Below, one piece after another: positions 24,225-31,438 of a DNA stretch of 37,230 nt. A model generated the notes under the pieces. The model saw only the letters and a list, made by a program, of their open reading frames with translations, searched no databases and was not told the origin of the DNA. This DNA is from Candidatus Poribacteria bacterium. GTDB lineage: Bacteria; Poribacteria; WGA-4E; WGA-3G. The stretch spans positions 1-37,230 of the forward strand of contig JAAXHL010000128.1 in the NCBI GenBank assembly GCA_012270865.1, read 5' to 3'. Within the stretch, counting starts at the first letter, position 1. The number at the start of each line of letters is the position of its first letter. A program made the translations under genes and the position numbers.

Positions 24225-24398
24225 CTATGTTTGGTCGATTTTTTGTGCTTCTGCTATATCTCTGAGAGCAACTAACAACGCTTCTATGTCTTTGTCCTTT
24301 TCATAATCCGCAAGTACAATGGAAAGATATATCCTTGCGTCTTCTGGATCTCGTAGTTGCTCAATGTGATAGTCTTTAAATTTTCTATAGTCAGGCAT
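24225..24398 (-). pseudogene. Truncated addiction-module antidote (HigA/COG3636-like)
   Basis: A 57-codon frame from the ATG at 24398: MPDYRKFKDYHIEQLRDPED, YLSIVLADYEK and IEALLVALRDIAEAQKI, then DQT and TAG. It matches the N-terminal half of addiction-module antidotes that normally continue about 40 residues into a helix-turn-helix. Here the stop comes where the DNA-binding half should start, one base before the hemW ATG. No toxin partner is upstream, where REPs begin. It may be a relic that now serves as the hemW leader, or a short protein still made. Family recognition is from memory. Confidence 0.6.
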
Positions 24399-24436
24399 TT
24401 TGAAATTCTCTGACGAGGTTTCTACTAAAATCCGGT

Positions 24437-24594
24437 GCGGTTAGGAAACCGCACCTACCGGGCCTGGGGAAGGTCAAATTCCAATCCGATACGGATGGCT
24501 GAACCTGTGTCTGCAGCGGTTAGGAAACCGCACCTACCGGGCCTGGGGAAGGTCAAATTCCAGTCCGATACGGATGGCTGAACCGGTGTCTGCA
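24437..24594. repeat. 79-base tandem duplication including the dehydrogenase 3' end and a REP
   Basis: 24437-24515 and 24516-24594 are direct tandem copies with two differences. Each contains a GTAG-headed GCGGTT REP and the last 20 or so codons of the dehydrogenase. The gene uses the inner copy (24516-24594) and stops within the REP (TAG at 24536-24534). The outer copy is an untranslated duplicate of the gene end. Confidence 0.9.
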
Positions 24595-25649
24595 TAGAAG
24601 AACGCCTCGTTAATCTCGCCGAATGGGAAGGTGTCGGAGATGATTTTGTGGAACGGATACCTGTCGCGTGTGCGCATCAGGAAATCGAGTGCCCGCGGGA
24701 TCACCCACGGTTCATAGACGATGACCCCGCGGATCGCTTTGCTACAGCGGACGATGTTCCCCGGATCAATCTCTGTCGGAAATCCGAGATTGATGTTTCC
24801 GATCCAGAGGTAACGCCCACCCCATCGGAGCATCTCTACGCCTTCAGCGAGGACACGTGGCGAGCCGACAAATTCAGCGACGAGGTCCGCGCCGATGCCA
24901 CCGGTCTGGTCGAGGACGTATTCCACCCGTGATTCCATGTCAATTTCGTCAACGTTGAGCGTCTCATCTGCTCCGAATTCGTGTGCCAGTGCGAGGCGTG
25001 CGGGGAGCCGATCGAGGACGATGATCTTACCAGCACCCATCTCCCGTGCGACTGCGGTTGCGTAGAGACCGAGTCCACCTGCACCTTGGATAACGACAGT
25101 ATCGCCGAGTGTGATGCCGATCTGGTTCAATCCGTAAATGACTTCGGACAAGGCGCAGTTAATCGGGGATACGAGTGCATCGGAGAGCTCGTCGGGGACT
25201 TTGAAGACCCAATGTCCGGGTTTCATGTAGTAGTATTCGCCGTAAGCACCGTGGAAATGTGGAGGCTGCTCACTGGAGACACCGAGCCAATCTCGGTAGC
25301 GGTTCGGGCATCCCGGTTTCCCGTTGAGGCACATCCAGCAGTGTTGACACGGTTTGAAATAGGAGTACGCGATACGGTCGCCTTCGGTGAGGGGTTGCCC
25401 GGTGCTATCGGTTGCGATATTGCGTCCCATCGCTTCGATTGTACCGATCATCTCGTGTCCGAGGACTTGCGGGATACCACTCTCGATCTTGGGACCGTGT
25501 CCGCGCCAGAAGTGTAGATCGGAGCCGCAGATGTTCGCCATACGGATACGCACGAGCATATCGTCGGGTGTGACGGACGGGATCGGATATTCTCGGAATT
25601 CCATCGGTGTCTGCGGTTGTGTAAAGATGGCGACTTTTCCAGTTTTCAT
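24534..25649 (-). CDS. Zinc-binding medium-chain alcohol dehydrogenase
   Basis: 371 residues of the MDR superfamily, near threonine/sorbitol dehydrogenases. Catalytic zinc: Cys41 (CGSDLH) and His65-Glu66 (LGHEMIG). Structural zinc: Cys101, Cys104, Cys107 and Cys114 (CQHCWMCLNGKPGC). The NAD(P) Rossmann motif is VVIQGAGGLGLYATAVAREM. The substrate cannot be read from sequence. The C-terminal codons come from a tandemly duplicated 79-base unit and the stop codon is supplied by the REP palindrome, so the last residues (FDLPQAR) are repeat-shaped. It is the last gene of an operon with a phosphodiester glycosidase-like gene and a lipoprotein; the lipoprotein stop is 3 bases before its start. Confidence 0.93.
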   Translation of the reverse strand: MKTGKVAIFTQPQTPMEFREYPIPSVTPDDMLVRIRMANICGSDLHFWRGHGPKIESGIPQVLGHEMIGTIEAMGRNIATDSTGQPLTEGDRIAYSYFKPCQHCWMCLNGKPGCPNRYRDWLGVSSEQPPHFHGAYGEYYYMKPGHWVFKVPDELSDALVSPINCALSEVIYGLNQIGITLGDTVVIQGAGGLGLYATAVAREMGAGKIIVLDRLPARLALAHEFGADETLNVDEIDMESRVEYVLDQTGGIGADLVAEFVGSPRVLAEGVEMLRWGGRYLWIGNINLGFPTEIDPGNIVRCSKAIRGVIVYEPWVIPRALDFLMRTRDRYPFHKIISDTFPFGEINEAFFYADTGSAIRIGLEFDLPQAR

Positions 25650-25652
25650 ATT

Positions 25653-26045
25653 TTAATATTCATCAAAATTGACGACTTTCCAGCGTCCGTCAATCTGTTC
25701 GGTCTGGATGACGACTTTTCGGGTCCGGGTTGTGGTGTCAGTGATTTTGATGGTGAGCTGGTAGTTGAAAAGTACGTGTTCCTCGTTCTCCTCTCTTCCG
25801 ATGGGTTGGTATGTCATGTTCGGTACTTCATCGAATTGTTGTCCGGGCTCTCGTACTTCGCTCACACGTGCGATTTCGTCTTCGAGTTTTTGTGCCGCGA
25901 GTCCGTGGCTGAGTAGTAGTGCTGCGACTTGATCTGCGCGTTGGTAGTAGTTAAAGATAAAGTCCTCGCTGACAGCGCGCGGCGTATTCCTGTTTGAACA
26001 GGCGAATATCAGAAGCGTCAGCAGTAGCAAATAGCGTAGTTTCAT
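25653..26045 (-). CDS. Small lipoprotein of unknown function
   Basis: About 130 residues from the ATG at 26045 (MKLRYLLLLTLLIFAC). This start has a GAGAGG ribosome site; an in-frame GTG two codons earlier overlaps the upstream stop. The lipobox is IFAC, with the lipidated Cys near residue 16. The mature part has a helical stretch (FNYYQRADQVAALLLSHGL) and then an NTF2/DUF4878-like pattern of strands ending VVIQTEQIDGRWKVVNFDEY. This is a common layout for small envelope proteins, but I do not assign a family. It is coupled to the glycosidase gene upstream (stop overlapping or adjacent) and to the dehydrogenase downstream. Confidence 0.75.
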   Translation of the reverse strand: MKLRYLLLLTLLIFACSNRNTPRAVSEDFIFNYYQRADQVAALLLSHGLAAQKLEDEIARVSEVREPGQQFDEVPNMTYQPIGREENEEHVLFNYQLTIKITDTTTRTRKVVIQTEQIDGRWKVVNFDEY

Positions 26046-26047
26046 AT

Positions 26048-27367
26048 TCACCTCTCTTTTACCTGAATCATTGCGATGTTGAAGATACGGCGTTCATAGC
26101 CGTGCGCGGGGCTGTTCACGACTTTTCCTAATGCCCAGAGTGTTGAGGAGCTGCCGCCATCGAAGTTGATGGCGTGTTCGATACCGAGTTCACTGAAAAA
26201 TTTTCCCATATCGTAGAGCGTCATCCCCATACTATAGCCGCCTTGTCTGCCGTCAATGGCGATGAGGAAAAGTTTATCGTCGTTGAATCCCAAAGCACTG
26301 CGCGGGTGGCGCGATGCACCGTTTCGATGTGCGGACGCAGTGTGACCGTGAGACCTTCCGAAAGCGATGAGTTCGGGTTCAACTTCGCCGTCCCGGACGA
26401 GCCGCAAGTTTCCACCGACACCCCGCTGTACCTGCTGCCATTTTTCAGGCGTTAGTGCGATTTCCAGCGTGCCGGTTGTAGATTCATTGATCGTTCTAAG
26501 CCAATCGCGTCCGACACTCGGCTCGATTGCGAGAACAACACCGTCAGACGGAATGAGGCTGTCCCCACGTCGGTTGACTTCAGTGACGACGAATTCGCTG
26601 GTATATTTTCCGGTTAGCGGCAGTTCGAGTCTTTTGAGCGTGAATTCGTAGGCTCGACGTGTGAGTGTCCTGCGTCCAAAGCGCGGGGTGTAGAGGACGA
26701 CGGGCGCATAAGAATCACAGATTTGGTTGATGGCGTTAATTGGAAGCGTGTTGCGACCGCCCTTGTCAATGCGGAGTTTTCCGTTGAGTTGGACGCTGTC
26801 CATAAGGAATTCGCCATCAGGCATGACACCGAAACTGGTTTCACCCCACGGTGAGGGTGGCGAATATCCCCATCTATCACGTGCTATAGGGATGCTGATG
26901 AGTTCTCCGTCTTGGATGTGCAGGTTAAAAGTCATGCCGCCGCGTCCATAAGAGTCCTCTCGGATGCCGAAACTTCCGTTGACCCCAGCGAGTGGGAGAA
27001 TATCTCTCTTCATGAGTCGCCGTGTCGCACTGCTAATCGTCTCACGTCCCAATATCTGGTTATTAGCGAGTTCTATGCCGAATTGGAGATTCGCTGCGGA
27101 GCGATCCATCTCTGCGACGTAGACAGCGGCACCCCCGACCCACCAATAACGGTGCAGCCGAAATCCTGGGGGCCAGCGTTTACGATTGAGTTCATCGCGT
27201 TGTCTAACGGTATCCGGTAGTGCGTCCGAATACTTATCCGTGGCAGCGATACTCCGGAAGAAGAGATAATCAATACCCCGCAGCGCGCTAAGCACTATAA
27301 CAAGAAACGAGACGAGTAGGCAGACCGTAATGAGTCGTGTGAGGTGAGATTTGTTTTCTTTTCTCAT
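26048..27367 (-). CDS. Phosphodiester glycosidase-family protein (NAGPA domain), membrane-anchored
   Basis: 439 residues. One N-terminal membrane segment (about 13-35, VCLLVSFLVIVLSAL) anchors it, with the rest outside. The NAGPA/phosphodiester glycosidase domain covers about 110-435. Its hallmark is INFDGGSSSTLWALGKVVN near residue 398, and other typical pieces are AGVNGSFGI and LIAIDGRQGGYSMGMTLYDMGKF. In animals the domain uncovers mannose-6-phosphate tags; bacterial members are thought to act on surface polysaccharides or exopolysaccharide phosphodiesters. It heads the operon with the lipoprotein and the zinc dehydrogenase. The substrate here is unknown. Confidence 0.88.
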   Translation of the reverse strand: MRKENKSHLTRLITVCLLVSFLVIVLSALRGIDYLFFRSIAATDKYSDALPDTVRQRDELNRKRWPPGFRLHRYWWVGGAAVYVAEMDRSAANLQFGIELANNQILGRETISSATRRLMKRDILPLAGVNGSFGIREDSYGRGGMTFNLHIQDGELISIPIARDRWGYSPPSPWGETSFGVMPDGEFLMDSVQLNGKLRIDKGGRNTLPINAINQICDSYAPVVLYTPRFGRRTLTRRAYEFTLKRLELPLTGKYTSEFVVTEVNRRGDSLIPSDGVVLAIEPSVGRDWLRTINESTTGTLEIALTPEKWQQVQRGVGGNLRLVRDGEVEPELIAFGRSHGHTASAHRNGASRHPRSALGFNDDKLFLIAIDGRQGGYSMGMTLYDMGKFFSELGIEHAINFDGGSSSTLWALGKVVNSPAHGYERRIFNIAMIQVKER

Positions 27368-27433
27368 TTTGTTTTGCGTTGTTGGCTGTAAGACGCGGCA
27401 CAGGCTAACGGTCTCCTATGCTACTGTGTAAAT

Positions 27434-27570
27434 GGCGGGGTTACATGAAGTTTAAGAAAATATTTCGGTAATTTATTGGGGCAGTCCGGTGCGGTTAGAA
27501 ACCGCACCTACCGGCCCGGGGAAAATCGGAATTACCGGATTAATAAATTAATCTTCATCAAACCCCGCCT
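27434..27570. repeat. Nested palindromic element, copy 3
   Basis: The arms GGCGGGGTTACATGAAG and (complement) GGCGGGGTTTGATGAAG enclose a GTAG-headed GTGCGG REP at 27488-27511. It is almost the same as copy 1 (11006-11142). It fills most of the 215-base gap between threonine synthase and the glycosidase gene. Confidence 0.88.
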
Positions 27571-27582
27571 GCATACGGGGGC

Positions 27583-28683
27583 CTAACTGGCTTTTAAACC
27601 GATCCCTGTAAGGATTGATACGACTTGGTCTCCTGATGTTATGATGCCTGCCTCTTGGAACTTCTGATATGCTTTGACAACTACGGCAGAAGTCGGTTCG
27701 ACATAGATACCCTTCGCTGCGAGTGTCGTCAGTCCTGCTTTGATGTCTTCGTCATTGACGGTTGTAAATGCGCCGTTTGTTGCGGCGATAGCCTCCAGAA
27801 TGAGCTGCCCCCGGATGGGGAGTTCTGCGGTAATGCCTTCAGCGAGTGTTTTATCGGTTTGCGCCATCCTTGTGACGACTGTTGTCTTATTAACGTCCGC
27901 GTTGTAAATCGGGCAACAGACATCGGGTTGAACGCCGAGGAGTCGTGGGATATTTTTAATGAGGCCTTGCGTCTGTAGTTCACGGAAACCGATATAAAGT
28001 CCTAAGTAGATGCTCCCGAACCCGACGGGACAGATAACGTGCGTCGGGGGGTGCCATCCGAGCTGCTCAACGATTTCATACGCCACTGTTTTGGTGCCTT
28101 CTAAGAAGAACGGATGCCAGTTGTGAGAGGCGTAACAGGTGGTCTCTGCTGCGTGTTTCACCGCCTCTGTCGTTGCCATGCGGTTTCCCGGCACCAATTT
28201 TAACTCGGCACCGTAGGCAGAAATCTGTTTTAATTTCCCTTGCGACGTGGATTCTGGACAGTAGATCGTGCAGTGGATACCTGCTCTCGCGCTATAAGCG
28301 GCGATCGCTGCGCCGGCGTTGCCTGATGAATCCTCAACGACTGTCTCGACCCCAAGTGCCTTGAGATGCGTAAGTAGGACGGACGCGCCCCGGTCTTTAT
28401 AGGAGCCGGTTGGACAGAGATAATCGAGTTTGACGAAATGCTCCGGTGCGTTGACATCCAGCGGAACGAGTGGGGTCATGCCTTCGCCGAGGGTGACAAT
28501 CTCTGTGTCTACGTCAATCGGTAGTGCTTCTCGATACCGCCAGAGCGACATCGCTGCTGGGACCTGTGGGTTCGGATATATATGCGAATCTTTGGCTAAG
28601 GTTAAGGCGTTTCCGCAGTCGCATCGGTAGCGTAATGGCGATATTTCGTAGGTTTTGTTGCATTTGGTACAGAGATAGTTCAT
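27583..28683 (-). CDS. thrC: Threonine synthase (PLP-dependent)
   Basis: 366 residues of the class II threonine synthase type. An N-terminal zinc-ribbon-like segment has Cys5, Cys8, Cys21 and Cys23 (CTKC and CDCG). PLP Lys96 is in PTGSYKDRGA. The phosphate and PLP-binding region includes EDSSGNAGAAIAAYSARAG, CPVGFGSIYLGL and, near the end, ILTGIGLKAS. The enzyme converts O-phosphohomoserine to threonine. It could be another fold-type II enzyme of the threonine synthase group, but the motifs fit best here. No other thr genes are adjacent. Confidence 0.9.
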   Translation of the reverse strand: MNYLCTKCNKTYEISPLRYRCDCGNALTLAKDSHIYPNPQVPAAMSLWRYREALPIDVDTEIVTLGEGMTPLVPLDVNAPEHFVKLDYLCPTGSYKDRGASVLLTHLKALGVETVVEDSSGNAGAAIAAYSARAGIHCTIYCPESTSQGKLKQISAYGAELKLVPGNRMATTEAVKHAAETTCYASHNWHPFFLEGTKTVAYEIVEQLGWHPPTHVICPVGFGSIYLGLYIGFRELQTQGLIKNIPRLLGVQPDVCCPIYNADVNKTTVVTRMAQTDKTLAEGITAELPIRGQLILEAIAATNGAFTTVNDEDIKAGLTTLAAKGIYVEPTSAVVVKAYQKFQEAGIITSGDQVVSILTGIGLKAS

Positions 28684-28685
28684 TG

Positions 28686-28776
28686 TTAGTTATCAGTTGC
28701 CAGTACTCAGTTGGCGGGGTTGCAAACCCCGCCTGCAACGGCATTGTTAATAGTTGTCAGCCGTCGGCTGTCGGCT
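28686..28776. repeat. Heptad repeats with an embedded GGCGGGG REP
   Basis: Units TTATCAG, TTGCCAG, TACTCAG and, further on, TTGTCAG, CCGTCGG, CTGTCGG, CTGACAG keep a 7-base phase. A GGCGGGGTTGCAAACCCCGCC palindrome splits them at 28713-28735. It lies just upstream of thrC. Its head reads GCAG rather than GTAG. Confidence 0.7.
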
Positions 28777-28806
28777 GACAGGGTGTGCGTACGGGTTCTA
28801 TGGATG

Positions 28807-30651
28807 CTATTTCAAAATGAGCATCCGTCGTGTCTGCTGGAAAGATGGCGTTACTAATTGATAGAAGTAGACCCCGCTGGCTACGGGTTCGCCTAACGCG
28901 TTACGTCCATCCCAATAAGCGGCACGTTCCGGACTGTTATAGAAGCCTGCCGATTGGAAGCCGAGCTGGAGTGTCCGAACCAACTTGCCGGTAGTATCAT
29001 AAATAGAGACCGATACCGGACTGCCTTCGGAAAGTTGATAGGGTATCCACGTTTCAGGGTTAAACGGATTCGGATAGTTCTGCAACAGCAGACTCTGCTT
29101 CGGGGAGCCGATGTCGGTAAGCCGAACCGATAGCACCGCGTTTGCGAGATCGGCAGCGTTCACGGTGAAGTTGAACTCTTTTGAGACGATGTTGCCTTGG
29201 GTATCGGTGACAACCACTCCGAGCGTGTCACCGGGTTCAATGACGCTACGATAGTTGAGATCAGCGGTAGCAGCGGCGAAGTAATTGCTACGCACCTGAG
29301 TTTCCATGACGGTATTCGTCCGATGGTTTCGGACTGTGACACGGTAATCGTTGAACTGCTGGAGACCTTCTAAATATCCACTAACAACGAATGCCCACGC
29401 TTCCTGTACAACCCTCCTATCCCCCCTTATCATGGGGGTAAGAGCCGGTGCTGTGGGTGCCTGGGTTTGATTCGTCCACGCTGTTCCAGTGAAGACAATC
29501 GCGCGTGACTGTGGTAGGTTGAGGATGTACCCTTTTGCGCCTTCGATGGGAAATCCGTCGTCCGGTGCGTTTGGTGTCCATGCGATAAACGCCTGGTTTT
29601 CGGTGTCAAGCGTGATGACGGTTGTCGCCCCGGTCTTGACTGCAAGTGAGCGTGCTGTTGTATGCACGGTCGGTTTCAACGGCACAGACAGCATGTGCAA
29701 ACCTTTAGAGAGGTGCATGGAAAAAGTGTTGCCTAAATCTTCTCCGTTTGCTTGTGGGTTCGGTCTACCGATGAATCCGTATCTCCGCCCGTCCGCTGTG
29801 TCGTAAAAACCGATAATACTTCCATCCTGATTAACATTTCGGACGACAGTGATAACACTGCCTGGGCGTTGCACTTCATAGAGGACACCGCTGGGTAGAA
29901 TGATATAAGACCGCAGAATATCGTCTACAGCTTTGGCTCTGAAACCGATAAGTCCGACATCGGTGATAGTGTTCACAAACAAGTATTGAAGGTTCGGGCT
30001 TGTTGGGAGATCAAGCGTGGTAAAACTGCCGTCAGGGTTGCGGACATACCCGTGCGGCATTCCTTCGGCATCCGTGTAGCTGCCGACGACAGCACCTGCG
30101 GCGTTGACAAAGTCGCCATAAGTTGCTACGGCTCCGGGGAACGTAATTATCAAATCACCTGAGAAGGCATGGGTGACCCCTGCTTCATCAACGATGTTCC
30201 CGCTCAGTGCTCCGGTCTCGTCACTAATCCCATAGATAAAGGTTTGTGTTGCCCCCGGAAAATCGTATTGGCGGAGCTCGCCATTTTCCAAGATAACACC
30301 GTGGTAAAGCCCGTCGCTATCCTTGTAGTGTCCCGCAGCGACACCATTATTGCTCAGGGCATAGAAATCCGTTTGCTGTGAGTCGGGGAAATCGTGCCTC
30401 GTAAAAACACCATCAATGAGTGTAAAAGCGACCTCTTTTTCGCCATCAGCACTTCGTGTGTTACCTGCGTAGTCTCCGAATTCGTTACTCGCAGCCACTT
30501 CGAGAAAATCGACACCGGGAACTTCGATGGTCTCGAAGGTGTAATCTGCAATCGGTATTTCGGGACTCATTTGTGCGACGGCATATCCTGTGAAACAGAT
30601 AATAATTAGACATATCAACAAGGGAAGTTTAGTTTTTATATAATGATTCAT
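28807..30651 (-). CDS. Secreted HAF-repeat protein with C-terminal sorting domain
   Basis: 614 residues. The signal peptide (MNHYIKTKLPLLICLIIICF, then TGYAVAQ) is followed by extracellular HAF-like beta repeats (about 40-300), seen as recurring units such as ISDETGALSGNIVDEAG and AAGAVVGSYTDAEGMPHGY. A beta-rich middle follows, then a FlgD-like/T9SS-type sorting domain from about residue 520 (LLLQNYPNPFNPETWIPYQL to RRMLILK). The paralog at 35491 is alike throughout. A palindromic repeat embedded in the frame (29408-29444) encodes about 12 residues around TPMIRGDRR. Role unknown: a surface or secreted beta-propeller-like binding protein is plausible. Confidence 0.82.
   Translation of the reverse strand: MNHYIKTKLPLLICLIIICFTGYAVAQMSPEIPIADYTFETIEVPGVDFLEVAASNEFGDYAGNTRSADGEKEVAFTLIDGVFTRHDFPDSQQTDFYALSNNGVAAGHYKDSDGLYHGVILENGELRQYDFPGATQTFIYGISDETGALSGNIVDEAGVTHAFSGDLIITFPGAVATYGDFVNAAGAVVGSYTDAEGMPHGYVRNPDGSFTTLDLPTSPNLQYLFVNTITDVGLIGFRAKAVDDILRSYIILPSGVLYEVQRPGSVITVVRNVNQDGSIIGFYDTADGRRYGFIGRPNPQANGEDLGNTFSMHLSKGLHMLSVPLKPTVHTTARSLAVKTGATTVITLDTENQAFIAWTPNAPDDGFPIEGAKGYILNLPQSRAIVFTGTAWTNQTQAPTAPALTPMIRGDRRVVQEAWAFVVSGYLEGLQQFNDYRVTVRNHRTNTVMETQVRSNYFAAATADLNYRSVIEPGDTLGVVVTDTQGNIVSKEFNFTVNAADLANAVLSVRLTDIGSPKQSLLLQNYPNPFNPETWIPYQLSEGSPVSVSIYDTTGKLVRTLQLGFQSAGFYNSPERAAYWDGRNALGEPVASGVYFYQLVTPSFQQTRRMLILK
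29408..29444 (-). repeat. C-run palindrome inside a coding sequence (paralog 1)
   Basis: CCCCCCTTATCATGGGGG belongs to the same family as the intergenic repeats at about 20046 and 21438. On the coding strand it is read in frame as part of LTPMIRGDRRVVQ. Confidence 0.8.
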
Positions 30652-31438
30652 GGTTATCCTTTTTTGACGTGTGTTGGGAAACCGTCAGTAAATAGGTTTT
30701 TGTTTAAATGCGTTATTCAAACCGATATTGAATGGATTTCTCTGTGGATATTATAGCACTTTTTTGGGATATTGACTACTTTTTATTTTTAGAGGTCGCG
30801 AGCGACAAGAAACACCCAAGCAAAAACACTCGCTCCTACAAAGATCGCGAGCACAGCTCGCTCCTACTGCAGGGTTATTTAGTTTTAAACAAATTGTCGG
30901 GTTATCTCAATTTTTGGATTTTCCTTTTCAGTCCCGGTGCGGTTAGGAAACCGAACCATCTATGTCAATTTAGCGATTTTTTCATGGCATTTTAACAATT
31001 ATAGATATAGACATGCCGCCCCTACGGGGCTTAGGTTTTTTGGCATACCACACGCTGCTATAAACATACCGCCCCTACGGGACTGAAGAGATTTTTGAAG
31101 TCTTCAAGGTTTCGGCGTAGTATCCGGTTCGGTTAGGAAACCGAACCTACCGGACCTGGGGATCCAGGCGGTTATTTTTTCTAAAATTGACATATCGTCC
31201 CGCACGGGACTGAAGAGGTATTCTGGCGTGGACAGGGTTTCGGCGTAGTATCCGGTTCGGTTAGGAAACCGAACCTACCGGACCTGGGGAAGATATGGGA
31301 TTACCGATTTATTTTTTTAACTTCATCAAACCGCACCTACCGGCCTGGGGAAAGAAAATATCGCTATGAACAATCGGGGATTGAATGGAAGGTTGGAAGC
31401 GCGTTATCTTCTACACTTCCAACCTTTCATGTTTGACA
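30652..31438. repeat. Gene-free repeat field between two surface-protein genes
   Basis: No gene is seen. It holds a full GAGCGAG REP (30844-30866) with a degenerate neighbour (30798-30840), a CCGCCCC-TAC-GGGGC palindrome (31024-31040, with a partial copy near 31067), and a 55-base perfect direct repeat (31108-31162 and 31236-31290) that contains a GTAG-headed GGTTCGG REP. A right arm of the nested element joins a GTGCGG half-REP at 31299-31345. Confidence 0.75.

Noticed and set aside
31000..31090. tRNA-like cloverleaf around the CCGCCCC palindrome
   Set aside because: No T-arm consensus or anticodon stem in the right spacing; it is a simple palindrome.
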